Assembly: GCF_030056665.1 (NCBI RefSeq)
Contig: NZ_JASHIG010000038.1
DNA length: 64,000 bases
From: Flectobacillus roseus
Lineage (GTDB): Bacteria; Bacteroidota; Bacteroidia; Cytophagales; Spirosomataceae
Reading direction: 5' to 3' (one strand)
Below are positions 45,622 through 54,988 of this stretch, piece by piece. Numbering within the stretch: the first letter of the stretch is position 1; every line of letters starts with the position of its first letter. A model generated the notes under the pieces. It saw only the letters and a program-made list of their open reading frames with translations. It was not told where the DNA came from and searched no databases. The translations under genes were made by a program, and so were the position numbers.

Positions 45622-46347
45622 ATGATGAAAAGTGACAATACTAAAGACTACACACTGAAGGTGTTTTGTGGAGGTTTACTCTCCTCATGGATATTATGGA
45701 TTTTTGGTGTTGGAATACTATTGGGGCTTCTGTTGTGGGTAGCGGCTTTGGTATACCTTTTCTCAGAAAAATCATGGTTGAAATGGTATTTGTTTTTTCT
45801 ATCTGGATGGATTGTAATTCCGACTTTTCATGTACTTGGGGCTACACGTGATTACCTCAATGGAAATGCAACCTTCAACCAAAAGCTTAATTTAAAGCAA
45901 AAATTCTATAATTTGGATCCGACCTATAGAGTATGGACAAGAAATTCTGGAGTTTTTTTTGATGGATTTGAATTTCTGGAAAATATACCCAATAATCTAA
46001 CTGTAAAGGCTCTCATTAAATTTTTTGGATATCAAAAAGATGCGTATCTAGGTTTTTATCCTGATTCTCTGGAAAGTAAACGACTACTGGCTCGATATGG
46101 CAAGCCCATACAACTCAAAATGGTGGATGATAGGTTAAGCTTTAACGTGAACCAAAAACCCTTTAAAATGCCTCAAGCGTATTTAACCTATTTCCCTTCG
46201 TTATCTGAAAGCACTGAAATTTTAGTTTGTTTGGTTCAGAATGAGCTGATATTAATACAAACTAAAAACTCCAAGAATATCTATTTGATGGATGCAAAAA
46301 CTACTAATATCTTCGCGTGTTACCTTCAAAGTCCAAATACCTACTAA
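45622..46347 (+). CDS. Membrane protein, unknown function
   Basis: A 241-residue protein. Two hydrophobic segments occur near the N-terminus (SSWILWIFGVGILLGLLLWV, then WYLFFLSGWIVIPTFHVLG), followed by a ~170-residue soluble part rich in aromatic residues (YRVWTRNSGVFFDGFEFLEN, FFGYQKDAYLGFYPDSLE). No recognisable family. It follows the alpha-galactosidase gene by 57 nt on the same strand and could share its transcript. Confidence 0.6.
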   Translation: MMKSDNTKDYTLKVFCGGLLSSWILWIFGVGILLGLLLWVAALVYLFSEKSWLKWYLFFLSGWIVIPTFHVLGATRDYLNGNATFNQKLNLKQKFYNLDPTYRVWTRNSGVFFDGFEFLENIPNNLTVKALIKFFGYQKDAYLGFYPDSLESKRLLARYGKPIQLKMVDDRLSFNVNQKPFKMPQAYLTYFPSLSESTEILVCLVQNELILIQTKNSKNIYLMDAKTTNIFACYLQSPNTY

Positions 46348-46453
46348 ACTAACTTAACTTTATTTGAATATTAATCAAAATTAATTGTGATAGATTGTAG
46401 ATATAAAACTAACTTAGCATGTTCATATAATTATAAATCTAAAATCACATAAA

Positions 46454-46939
46454 ATGGGAATGTCCATGATGGTTTTTGGAGTGAAAAACTCTGAGAATAT
46501 TGTAGAAGAAACCGATTTGTACGAACAAATTGAAACAAGTGAAAATGAGGCAGTCGACCTAGGAAAAGTATTCATGGATTTAGCTATGGTACTAACCAAC
46601 GACGTTGACCCTTTCTCACAGATTGAATCTATCGGATTCAAATCCGTATTGGGAATTTCAGGTACTGGTGAATTTGAAGTGGGAAGCTATAATGTAGTAG
46701 GTTATTTGAACCATCTACAACTTCAAGAAGTAACCAATTGGTTACTTAGTTTATCCATCAATTCCCTTGAGGACTTTGAGCAATGGTATGAAAAATTGGA
46801 CGAAGAGGTGAAAACTACTTTAGAGAAATTTGGCACTGATTCCGAACAAATCTATGAAGGGTCCTTTGAACCACTTCTTAGTTTATATCAAAAGTTAGTT
46901 GAAGAAGAAAAGGCTGCTCTTTTTTGTCTGTCAATGTAA
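46454..46939 (+). CDS. Hypothetical acidic protein, 161 aa (YfbM/DUF1877-like possible)
   Basis: A soluble, acidic protein. The MGMSMMVFGVK start and the helical C-terminus with QWYEKLDEEVKTTLEKFG and a DLYEQIE segment recall YfbM-like DUF1877 proteins, but the resemblance is weak. No signal peptide. Function unknown. It is followed 53 nt later by a secreted protein gene on the same strand. Confidence 0.55.
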   Translation: MGMSMMVFGVKNSENIVEETDLYEQIETSENEAVDLGKVFMDLAMVLTNDVDPFSQIESIGFKSVLGISGTGEFEVGSYNVVGYLNHLQLQEVTNWLLSLSINSLEDFEQWYEKLDEEVKTTLEKFGTDSEQIYEGSFEPLLSLYQKLVEEEKAALFCLSM

Positions 46940-46992
46940 CTACATTATAATCAATATTTTATTTATACACTAAAGCTTAATAATTTCATAGA

Positions 46993-47943
46993 ATGAATAC
47001 CCCTAAAAAAATATTTCTACTATTATTTTCTTTTACCTCGTTCAATAGTTTTACCCAAACAATTTCGATTGCTTCTCCTTGGAAAATCAATAATGTATCC
47101 AAGTATGAACTACAACAACAAAATATAGGAGGCATTTACGGTGAAGACCATTTTGAGCAAAGTCTTAAAACATTTCAGATAAAAGTAATTAAAGAATTTC
47201 CCAAACCTAATGCCGGCTTCCTAGTAGAGTGGAAATACTTGAGCTATATCACCGCTGCCACCGATACACTCGAAGAAAGTTGTCCAATTATTGACAAAAA
47301 GTTCTTATTACAAACTCCAATCTTTATCCGTGTTGACCAAAAAGGTATTTATCAAGGCTTGGCAGATAAGCTGGATTTGCAAAAAAAGTACATGGCTTTT
47401 TACGCAAAAAGTATCAAAGAAGGAAGTGCTCCATTTTGTATGGATATGCTAAAGTCCAATATGGCTAGAGGCAATAGCTTTTCAGATATTTTTGATGCTA
47501 TTGTTCCTGAAATCCAACGATTTTTCACTGCATTTTCTTTATTGCCTTGTGATGAAAAGGGGGAGAGTGTAGATACAACAGAAAAGTTTAAAAGTGCTGG
47601 AGGAGCAGTAACAGAGGTTCCAAAGACTTTTCGCTTAAAACCTGAAATTATTGGGAACGACTTGAAAGTAAGTTTTGAAATGAAAGTGTCTGAGAAAGAG
47701 TATAAAAAAATGTTTGAGACAAACACACGTAAAGCGTGGGACGACGAAGGATTTAGCACTACAGACTCAAGCAGAATTCGATTGGAAGAAAAACTAGCAG
47801 CCTTTCAACCTAAAAACCGCCAAAAATTAGAGGCGACTTTCAACAAGACTGATGGCTCGCTCTCATCTTTTGAATTTATCGTAGATGAATGGCTAATGAT
47901 GAAAGGTGGAGAAACTCAAAAGTATTTTTTCAAAAAACAGTAG
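46993..47943 (+). CDS. Secreted protein, unknown function
   Basis: A 316-residue protein with signal peptide (IFLLLFSFTSFNSFTQ). The mature part is mixed alpha/beta with Lys-rich helices and strands (QIKVIKEFPKPNAGFLVEW, KKFLLQTPIFIRVDQKGIYQ, DGSLSSFEFIVDEWLMMKGG). The 'FIRVDQKGIYQGL' and final 'SSFEFIVDEW' segments look like the periplasmic DUF-type proteins common in Bacteroidota, but I cannot assign a family. No operon partner beyond the 161-aa gene. Confidence 0.6.
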   Translation: MNTPKKIFLLLFSFTSFNSFTQTISIASPWKINNVSKYELQQQNIGGIYGEDHFEQSLKTFQIKVIKEFPKPNAGFLVEWKYLSYITAATDTLEESCPIIDKKFLLQTPIFIRVDQKGIYQGLADKLDLQKKYMAFYAKSIKEGSAPFCMDMLKSNMARGNSFSDIFDAIVPEIQRFFTAFSLLPCDEKGESVDTTEKFKSAGGAVTEVPKTFRLKPEIIGNDLKVSFEMKVSEKEYKKMFETNTRKAWDDEGFSTTDSSRIRLEEKLAAFQPKNRQKLEATFNKTDGSLSSFEFIVDEWLMMKGGETQKYFFKKQ

Positions 47944-48225
47944 TAATAAGTAATCATGCAAAATAAAATTTAAGTTTCGTGTTTTAGGGACAAGGCAACA
48001 GGCACAAGGCAAAGAGTGTTAAAAAGTTTTTAACGACCACGGACATGCATTTTTCCCATAGCCCATCGCCGAAAGCCGATACCTGAAAGATTAAAGCATA
48101 ATCTTAAACTTTACTTTGCGTACTCACTTAATTAACGCCATTAATACACGTTAAAAGTCAATAAGCTCAAAGTTTTACGCATATTACTTGCCTAACTTTG
48201 AGCTTACATTATTGCTTTATCTCCA

Positions 48226-48798
48226 TTAATCCTCTATCCCTTTACCTTCCATGATTTTTGAAAGATATTTTTCAATTCTTGTAATGCGGGTTTTGGCTTG
48301 TTTGGCTGAAGAAAAGTGCAATAAATACCCTCTTTGTCGACCCGGTGTAAGTTGTTCAAACGCTGTTTTGATGGTCTCGTCATTGTCTAAAAGAGCCTTA
48401 AATTCCTCAGGCATTGTAAATTCTGAAGTAGGTTTGTATTCCACTTTCATGCCTGCTTTTTCTATTTCAATTGCCTCCAAAATATACGCTTTAATCAAGG
48501 CACGATTTTGAGTGATTTCTTCCAGATGGACAAATCTGAGTTGGCGTCTATCTTGAACATTTTCGGTTTGTTGAATCAACAGTTTAGCTGGGTCTTTCAT
48601 CAAAACACCTTTGAAAAATAACAAAGCACAGTAATCCTTAAAGCTGTGAATCAAGACGATATTGTTGCTTTGATACGTATAACAAGGATGCATCCATTTG
48701 ATTTCTTCCTCTAAGTCACACTCCAAAACAATTTCTCGGAGTGTTTCCATTTCTAACTGCCATTTTTGGTCTTTCTCAAAAAAACGATCTGCTTTCAT
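48226..48798 (-). CDS. YdeI/OmpD-associated-type protein with DUF1801 domain
   Basis: A 190-residue cytoplasmic protein. The first ~115 residues form the DUF1801 (YdhG-like) fold: EEEIKWMHPCYTYQSNNIVL and HSFKDYCALLFFKGVLMKDP. The C-terminus (FTMPEEFKALLDNDETIKTA, TPGRQRGYLLHFSSAKQAKT) is the OmdA/YdeI helical ending. Function is unknown; YdeI-like proteins are linked to stress and peptide resistance in other bacteria. A related YdeI-type gene lies at 50025 on the other strand. Confidence 0.85.
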   Translation of the reverse strand: MKADRFFEKDQKWQLEMETLREIVLECDLEEEIKWMHPCYTYQSNNIVLIHSFKDYCALLFFKGVLMKDPAKLLIQQTENVQDRRQLRFVHLEEITQNRALIKAYILEAIEIEKAGMKVEYKPTSEFTMPEEFKALLDNDETIKTAFEQLTPGRQRGYLLHFSSAKQAKTRITRIEKYLSKIMEGKGIED

Positions 48799-48851
48799 TT
48801 TAAATAGGATTTTATTAAGAGGAAAAATGTATGATTACTCAAAAATATCCT

Positions 48852-48981
48852 TATTTTTGGGTAATTAAAAATTATCGAAATGAACTTATTATTCTCTGCC
48901 AATACACCTCCACCAGTTGCCTAATCGGCTAAACAACTGGATGTCGATTTACTCTCACAAAATTTGTAAGAGCTGTTTTTT
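48852..48981 (+). promoter_or_regulatory. Leader with possible short peptide, two hairpins and attenuator
   Basis: A -7-like TATTTTTG (48852-48859) precedes a 15-codon frame at 48880-48924 encoding MNLLFSANTPPPVA. CCAGTTG (48913-48919) overlapping its end pairs with CAACTGG (48934-48940). A second stem, CTCTCACAAA with TTTGTAAGAG (48952-48972), is followed by six T residues (48976-48981) as in an intrinsic terminator. The exporter ATG lies 75 nt further on. Alternatively, the frame is a decayed gene start: replacing the TAA by CAA would extend it 14 codons. Confidence 0.4.
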
Positions 48982-49056
48982 ATATCCATTCACAAACAAG
49001 GTTGTTTGGCCATTGCTATCAATTTGGTTTTACTTAAAACTTATAACAACCTTTTA

Positions 49057-49947
49057 ATGAAAAACTTACCGTATATTTTGATGGTACTTCTAGGAGGAGT
49101 ACTCTACGGCATGATGTCGTCTTTTGTCAAATTATTTTATACATTTGGATACAATGCTGCCGAATTATCGTTTGGTCAAGCACTTGGATCTGCCTTCGTA
49201 TTAGCGCCCACGATTCTATTAATTAAAGAGAGAAACACTGTTTTACTAGATAGAAAAGGAGTAATCTCTCTACTATTGACAGGTGCAGCTATCGGGATGT
49301 CTAATTTTTTGTATTATCAATCCGTTAGCTATATCCCAGCCTCGCTTGCCATTGTAATTTTAATGCAATTTACATGGATAAGCTTGCTGTTAGATTGGCT
49401 GTTTTATCGAGTTCGACCACGCAAAGTAGAGCTTCTGACCGTACTATTAATTTTGATTGGAACAGTACTCGCAAGTGGTATTTTCGAACAAGAAATTCAG
49501 TCTTTTTCTTGGATGGGTGTTGCTTTCGCGCTTGCTACATCGTTTACCTATGCTAGTTATATCGTTGCCAACAGTCGTATCAAAAATGAGACTGCATGGC
49601 AAGTGAAAAGTACCTTGATTATGACAGGTTCGGCAATTTGTATTTTTATGGTCAATGCAAAAACTATTATAACGAGTCAGCATTTTGATGTGAATTATGG
49701 GTATATGATTTTGTTTTTGAGTGTGTTCGGTACGACGATACCAACGGTTTTGTTTGTGAAAAGTATTCCTAAAATTGGCGCAGGCATCAGCTCTATTTTG
49801 ATGACAATTGAATTACCTATTGCCGTAATTTGTGCGCATTCGATACTTGGAGAGTCGCTAAGCAAGATTCAATTACTCGGTATTTTGACGATGCTAGGAG
49901 CTATTGTTTGGATGAATTATGTGAAGTCTAAAAAACAATCAACTTAA
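49057..49947 (+). CDS. EamA/DMT-family transporter
   Basis: 296 residues from the ATG at 49057, chosen because the protein then starts directly with the first membrane helix (MKNLPYILMVLLGGVLYG); the longer frame from 49006 adds an unlikely 17-residue extension. Ten hydrophobic helices in two EamA repeats can be traced; examples are VISLLLTGAAIGMSNFLYYQ, LLTVLLILIGTVLASGIF and ISSILMTIELPIAVICAHSI. Such proteins export amino acids or other metabolites, with the substrate not predictable. The 5' leader has features of attenuation. Confidence 0.88.
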   Translation: MKNLPYILMVLLGGVLYGMMSSFVKLFYTFGYNAAELSFGQALGSAFVLAPTILLIKERNTVLLDRKGVISLLLTGAAIGMSNFLYYQSVSYIPASLAIVILMQFTWISLLLDWLFYRVRPRKVELLTVLLILIGTVLASGIFEQEIQSFSWMGVAFALATSFTYASYIVANSRIKNETAWQVKSTLIMTGSAICIFMVNAKTIITSQHFDVNYGYMILFLSVFGTTIPTVLFVKSIPKIGAGISSILMTIELPIAVICAHSILGESLSKIQLLGILTMLGAIVWMNYVKSKKQST

Positions 49948-50024
49948 TAATTTCCTGCTGACATACGGCTGTCATATTGCTGTCGTAGCTTTGTGACAGT
50001 CGTACATATAAATGATCTGTAGCT

Positions 50025-50582
50025 ATGCAAGAAATAGAAACTTTTTACCCTAAAAATATAGCAGAATGGCGAGATTGGCTTGAACAGCATCATCAATCTC
50101 ATCAGTCTATTTGGGTTGTATTTTATAAAAAATCATCTGGAGAACCTACCATTACTTGGTCAGAAGCGGTGGATATGGCGTTATGTTTTGGTTGGATTGA
50201 TAGTAAAAAAGTGTCAGTGGATGCGGTACAATCATTACAGTTTTTTAGCAAAAGAAAAGCAAAAAGTACGTGGTCGAAAATTAACAAAGATAAAATTGAA
50301 AAATTGATGGAGTCTGACTTGATGTTTCCTGCTGGATTAGAGTCAATTAGGATTGCGAAGGAAAATGGTTCTTGGACGATGTTAGATGAAGTTGAAGCAT
50401 TGGTTATTCCATCAGATTTTATGGAAAGCCTACAATTGGAAGAAGGTTTGTCTGAAAAATTTGAAAGTCTCAGTAAATCTGCAAAAAAGGAAATACTGTA
50501 TAAATTGTTATCAGCCAAGCGACCCGAAACTCGTCAGAAGCGTATAGAAGAAATTGTTGCGCTATTGCAGAAAGGTAAATGA
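50025..50582 (+). CDS. YdeI/OmpD-associated-family protein
   Basis: A 185-residue cytoplasmic protein. The N-terminal YdeI fold shows ETFYPKNIAEWRDWLEQHHQ, SIWVVFYKKSSGEPTITWSE, ALCFGWIDSKK and FFSKRKAKSTWSKINK, all characteristic. The C-terminal OmdA-type helix pair includes SKSAKKEILYKLLSAKRPET. The molecular function is not established. It starts 77 nt after the transporter gene on the same strand; co-transcription is possible. Confidence 0.92.
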   Translation: MQEIETFYPKNIAEWRDWLEQHHQSHQSIWVVFYKKSSGEPTITWSEAVDMALCFGWIDSKKVSVDAVQSLQFFSKRKAKSTWSKINKDKIEKLMESDLMFPAGLESIRIAKENGSWTMLDEVEALVIPSDFMESLQLEEGLSEKFESLSKSAKKEILYKLLSAKRPETRQKRIEEIVALLQKGK

Positions 50583-50717
50583 GGAAAAACAAAATTTATT
50601 CACTCTTCGTCAGAATCCTTCAATCGACAAGTTATTTTCGATTCAATACCTCAAAATTGAATAAACCCACTATTTTTGTTGATTACATATTTCAAACTGC
50701 ATCAATAAAGAACCCCA

Positions 50718-51800
50718 ATGATGAATCACATGACGAAAAAATCTTTGCTTATTTGTAGTATTTCTTCCTTTCTATTTGTTCAATGTCGAACAAGTAAAGT
50801 AGTTGAGGTGGCGGAGATTAAGGAACAAAATTGTATTTCTTGCTTTCAACCTGAATTGGTAAATAGTAAAGCTACTTGCGAAACTTCTGCGATTGTTTTT
50901 GATGGTACCAAAATTTTGATTGCCAACGATAAAGATATGCCAGACGGTCGCACCTCTGTTTTTGCCATCCTAAGCAATACGATCACGACAGATACTTCTA
51001 AAATTGTATATCTCAAAAATCCAATATTCAAATCCGCCAAGAAATACGAAGACTTTGCCATAACCCCAAATCAAAGCTTGATATTTTTATCTACTGGTTT
51101 TGACAGAGTAAAAGATAATAGCCCAGAATGGGACGGTTTTAATACCATTTTGTATTGGGAAAAAGGGCAGGACGAATCGCCAAAAGTACTTTCAGAAGAC
51201 GGAAAGGCTACGAGCTCTGTGGCTTTGAGAAAGCAAATTTCGAAAGTATTAGCCAACGAAAAATTCCCAGAAGGAGTGCCATACTTCAAAATCGAGGGTT
51301 TTGCAGCTACTAACACTCACTTATATTTAGGTGTAAGAGAGATTGGTGAAAGTTTTCAAAATCCGATTTATGTGGTTAAAGTGATTGAAGTACCATATAC
51401 CTTCAAAAGTGGTGTAGTTTCTTTGTCTGGAGCGATGAAGGTAATTGCTGATTTTCAACCTGATAAGCAAGTGGTGGGTGATGTAAAATTAGGACTTTCA
51501 AGCATCGAATACGATAGATTTAACAAACGTTTTGTGATATTAACCTCTTACGAAACGCCAGAAAATGTAGGCGCATATCTTTGGACTGCCTCTTTGAATG
51601 ACTTGAGAAGCAATAAGATTTCGATTGTTAAAACATCAAACGGAGAGCCTCTAAAGCTCACTACCAAAGCAGAGGATGTGACAATCGTTGATAAATCAAC
51701 GGTGTATATTATCAACGATGATGACCGTTTGAAAACAAAAGTAAACGGACAAACACGTCAACTGAACCAAGCTTTTTATCAGGTGATAAGTTTGAAATAG
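50718..51800 (+). CDS. Lipoprotein, phytase-like/SdiA-regulated-like beta-propeller
   Basis: A 360-residue lipoprotein (SSFLFVQC lipobox, Cys near 23; MTKKS is an alternative start). The mature part shows repeated beta segments, including KYEDFAITPNQSLIFLSTGF, PYFKIEGFAATNTHLYLGVR, KLGLSSIEYDRFNKRFVILT and AEDVTIVDKSTVYIINDDD. These 'E-x-x-A' and 'ED(V/F)' strands suggest a phytase-like propeller (esterase-like or SdiA-regulated type), a calcium-binding fold. The exact substrate is unknown. Single gene, followed by a hairpin module. Confidence 0.6.
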   Translation: MMNHMTKKSLLICSISSFLFVQCRTSKVVEVAEIKEQNCISCFQPELVNSKATCETSAIVFDGTKILIANDKDMPDGRTSVFAILSNTITTDTSKIVYLKNPIFKSAKKYEDFAITPNQSLIFLSTGFDRVKDNSPEWDGFNTILYWEKGQDESPKVLSEDGKATSSVALRKQISKVLANEKFPEGVPYFKIEGFAATNTHLYLGVREIGESFQNPIYVVKVIEVPYTFKSGVVSLSGAMKVIADFQPDKQVVGDVKLGLSSIEYDRFNKRFVILTSYETPENVGAYLWTASLNDLRSNKISIVKTSNGEPLKLTTKAEDVTIVDKSTVYIINDDDRLKTKVNGQTRQLNQAFYQVISLK

Positions 51801-51866
51801 ATGATTTTATTGAGTGGTTGAGTGATTTAGCGAATTAGTGATTTTTAAAATTACAGATTTTAGTAG

Positions 51867-51948
51867 AGACGCAATGCTTTGCGTCTAATTGTCATTCGTT
51901 TTCATCAAAAAAGCGGTCGGAAAATAACTTTCGACCGCTTTTTTGATG
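51867..51948. terminator. Composite hairpin module, copy A
   Basis: A small stem AGACGCAA (51867-51874)/TTGCGTCT (51879-51886) is followed by CATCAAAAAAGCGGTCG... paired with CGACCGCTTTTTTGATG (51903-51948). The second hairpin lies between the convergent lipoprotein and ThuA genes and can terminate both. The module recurs at 57559-57642 and, in altered form, at 63280-63379. Confidence 0.8.
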
Positions 51949-51992
51949 AAAAGTTTGTCAATAAATCTAATTCCAAAAGTTAGTATTTGAAA

Positions 51993-52766
51993 CTATTTAG
52001 TTTTTTTCGCCTTTACAGGTTTGCCACTACCAGCCCAAAGCAATCCTCCCCAGATATGGTTCATTGGAATTTCGTCTGAGAAAGTTTCGTGTGTGTGTCC
52101 CCAGTTAGTATAAAAAGCACGACCTCCATCGTATAAATGATACCAAGCCATTGGGTGAAAATCCCCCATTGTACCTTCCTGATAGGACTTTTCATCAACA
52201 GTAATGAGTACTTTTACATCTTTATTAAACTGTTTGAAGTTGTAAAACTCATCTTTTCGTTCGAAGCTTGTAGGAAGTTTTTCGGTTGATGGATGTTTGG
52301 CATCAGTAACCGTAAATTTACCCATTTGTACGTTTGAAACGTGTTTGCCAGGGTGACCATCGAAATATCCGCCAACCATTTTACCATACCATGCCCAATC
52401 GTATTCCGTATCAGAAGCTGCATGAATGCCTACAAAACCACCACCTGATTGGATATAATGTTCAAAAGCTGTTTGCTGTTGTGCGTCCAATACATCACCA
52501 GTGGTATTATTAAATACCACAACCTTGTATTGTTTAAGATTATCTTCATTGAATAGACTTGCATTTTGAGTGGTATCTACTGAGAAACCATACTTTTTAC
52601 CAAGCTCAAACATCGCAGTAATACCATACGGAATAGAACTGTGACGGAAACCTGCCGTTTTTGAGAATACCAAAATTTTCTTGCCTTTCAAAGGGTTTGC
52701 TACTTGTGCAGTCATATTAAAAATGACCCCAGCAACAAGCATCAGAGCAATACATACTTTTTTCAT
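51993..52766 (-). CDS. ThuA-domain secreted protein
   Basis: A 257-residue protein with signal peptide (VCIALMLVAGVIFNMTAQ). The ThuA (trehalose utilisation, class-I glutamine amidotransferase-like) domain spans almost all of it: KILVFSKTAGFRHSSIPYGI, QQQTAFEHYIQSGGGFVGIH, DGHPGKHVSNVQM, PMAWYHLYDGGRAFYTNWGH and the end MNHIWGGLLWAG. Relatives are periplasmic and probably act on sugars or oligosaccharides; the catalytic Cys of amidotransferases is absent. Single gene. Confidence 0.92.
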   Translation of the reverse strand: MKKVCIALMLVAGVIFNMTAQVANPLKGKKILVFSKTAGFRHSSIPYGITAMFELGKKYGFSVDTTQNASLFNEDNLKQYKVVVFNNTTGDVLDAQQQTAFEHYIQSGGGFVGIHAASDTEYDWAWYGKMVGGYFDGHPGKHVSNVQMGKFTVTDAKHPSTEKLPTSFERKDEFYNFKQFNKDVKVLITVDEKSYQEGTMGDFHPMAWYHLYDGGRAFYTNWGHTHETFSDEIPMNHIWGGLLWAGSGKPVKAKKTK

Positions 52767-52846
52767 GTTTAAATCAATTGGGATAAGTTGAAAAATTGTG
52801 AGCCAAAATACGAGGTATTAGATAAATTATTATCCTTCTACCACAG

Positions 52847-52880
52847 AAAAAGCTTCTCGACTGAAAAGGAGAAGCTTTTT
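52847..52880. terminator. Terminator between S9 peptidase and ThuA genes
   Basis: AAAAAGCTTCTC (52847-52858) and GAGAAGCTTTTT (52869-52880) form a perfect 12-bp stem with a 10-nt loop and T/A-rich flanks. It lies just downstream of the S9 peptidase stop (minus strand, 52910). Confidence 0.8.
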
Positions 52881-52909
52881 ATACTATACTCAAAACATGT
52901 CTAGAAATC

Positions 52910-54988
52910 CTATTTCTTTTTCAAAAACTTATCAAAGAAGTTTGCTGTTGCTTTGTAGGCATTTAACCAGTTTTGATATAAAAGGAAACTATGCACTTCG
53001 TCTGGAAAAATGAGTTGTTCCATATACACATCATTTTTTCGCAAAGCTTCAGCAATAGTTACTGTTTCCGAAAAAGGAACATTGCGGTCGTCGTCGCCAT
53101 GAATTAACAAAACAGGCGACTTCCAAGAATTAACATATGGCATTGGCGAAGATTGATAAGCCACTTTAGCCCATTCGGCTCGTTTGTTTGCATCATAATT
53201 AGGAATAAAGTTTTTCACCACCACATTCCAATCATGTACGCCATGAATATCGACACCCGCAGCAAATAAATCTGAGGCTTTGGCTAATCCCAAAGCTGTC
53301 AAATAACCACCATATGAGCCTCCCCAAAGACCAATCTTAGAGCCGTCTATATCTTCACGGGATTTAAGGAATAGACCAGCCCCCACAACATCATTATATT
53401 CTGAAGCGCCAGTCGCCCCATAGTTTTCAGCTTCTCTGAACTCCATGCCATAACCAATACCCGAGCGATAGTTTACCGAAAGCACTACATATCCTTGACT
53501 GACCAAATATTGATTCAAGGAATAGGCTTTGTGATAATATTCGCCATAATTGAACCCTAGCAACATTTGTCTTCTGGAACCTCCGTGAAAGAAAATAGCA
53601 GCTGGGTGTTTTTCTCCTGCCTTGTGATTTTTTGGTAAAAACAATTGCGCAGGAATTTGCATACCATCAGTGGCAGTAATCATAACGGCTTGTGGAGTCA
53701 CTAACTGATTACTTGGAAAATCATTAGGAATAAATTCAGGGGCAATATCTTTAATTTTCCCATCCGTTGCAACTACACTTGGGCGAGCGGGAACGTTGGC
53801 ATCGGAGCGAAGTATCGCTAGCTTTCCATCCGAGGTTTGTACAGGCGACCATTCAATTCCTTGTCCAGTCGTAATTTGCTTGAGGTTTCCCGACGCTGTA
53901 ACCGACCGGATATGTCTGCGGTCAATATCACCTATATTAGAGTTATAAATGACTGTCTTTTTATCATTTGACAAAAAAGCATATTCCACTTCGCCTTTGT
54001 CTGGTGTAAGCAATTTGGCATTTCCTCCATTAGCGCTCACACTGTAAAGATGATGCCAACCATCCCCTTCGTAAGGAAAAATAATCATATTGTCAGAAGT
54101 CCAAAATAGGTGATTGTCCGCCACAAGTCCACCAGCAAAGAAGTTACTTCCAACTCCTTTTTGAGCTTTCCAAATCTCTTTTGCTTGTCCAGTCATTAAG
54201 TCCACAACTCGAATAGACCAAGGAAGACTTGCTCTTTCTGGGCCGAAAATCAGTGCATCTTTAGTAAAAGGAACTCGGATAAAGGCAATAGATTTTCCGT
54301 CGGGCGACCAAGTTGGATCAATATCACCGTCTACTCCTGGGTCGATGTATTTGATTTGCTGAGTGACAATATCACAAACGCCAATAAAATTATGGTCCCC
54401 ACGACTACTCACAAAGGCAATTTTGTTACCATCGGGAGACCATCGGATAGAACCTTGCGAACCACGTGAATGGAATAGTTTTTTCGGTGAAATGTTGGCA
54501 CTATCCAGATTCAATGTCCAAATCTGCCCTCCAGCGATATACGCAAGTGTATTGCCATTGGGAGATACCCTAGGATAAGCACCATTAACCACCTTCTTAA
54601 GATTTTTTCCATCTAAATCAATCTTAAAAATCGCTCGCTCTACAGTGCCTTGTAGCTCAGCAGGATTGGGGATTTCTCCAGCGCTATTGTTGGCACCACC
54701 TCGAATAAACAACAGCGACTTTCCATTAGGGAGAAACGTGATATTATTGATTTCTTGACCATTATCACCTTCGTAATTGGTAAGCTTTCGGGGTTTAAAA
54801 TCGGGTGCTTCTGCAAGAAAAATGTTACGTGAGCCAGTTTGGTTAAAGACCCAAGCAATTTGATTTTTGACTGGAGACGCTTTTAGTTCAGAAGGAAAAG
54901 CACTGCTAAGTACTTGTTCCAAAGAAAATTGTGCAAAAATAGAACTGACCAATAATAGGCCAAGGAAGGTAAGTAAGACTTTTTTCAT
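52910..54988 (-). CDS. S9-family peptidase (prolyl oligopeptidase type)
   Basis: A 692-residue secreted serine peptidase (signal VLLTFLGLLLVSSIFAQ). A beta-propeller covers ~30-420 with WD40/TolB-type repeats (VSPNGNTLAYIAGGQIWTL, IRWSPDGNKIAFVSSRG, PTWSPDGKSIAFI). The alpha/beta-hydrolase domain covers ~430-692. The triad is visible: Ser in GLWGGSYGGYLTALG near 556, Asp in LIHGDDDRNVPF near 635, and His in FPDEVHSFLLYQ near 665. It cleaves short peptides in the periplasm, with acylaminoacyl- or dipeptidyl-peptidase-like specificity likely. Confidence 0.92.
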   Translation of the reverse strand: MKKVLLTFLGLLLVSSIFAQFSLEQVLSSAFPSELKASPVKNQIAWVFNQTGSRNIFLAEAPDFKPRKLTNYEGDNGQEINNITFLPNGKSLLFIRGGANNSAGEIPNPAELQGTVERAIFKIDLDGKNLKKVVNGAYPRVSPNGNTLAYIAGGQIWTLNLDSANISPKKLFHSRGSQGSIRWSPDGNKIAFVSSRGDHNFIGVCDIVTQQIKYIDPGVDGDIDPTWSPDGKSIAFIRVPFTKDALIFGPERASLPWSIRVVDLMTGQAKEIWKAQKGVGSNFFAGGLVADNHLFWTSDNMIIFPYEGDGWHHLYSVSANGGNAKLLTPDKGEVEYAFLSNDKKTVIYNSNIGDIDRRHIRSVTASGNLKQITTGQGIEWSPVQTSDGKLAILRSDANVPARPSVVATDGKIKDIAPEFIPNDFPSNQLVTPQAVMITATDGMQIPAQLFLPKNHKAGEKHPAAIFFHGGSRRQMLLGFNYGEYYHKAYSLNQYLVSQGYVVLSVNYRSGIGYGMEFREAENYGATGASEYNDVVGAGLFLKSREDIDGSKIGLWGGSYGGYLTALGLAKASDLFAAGVDIHGVHDWNVVVKNFIPNYDANKRAEWAKVAYQSSPMPYVNSWKSPVLLIHGDDDRNVPFSETVTIAEALRKNDVYMEQLIFPDEVHSFLLYQNWLNAYKATANFFDKFLKKK

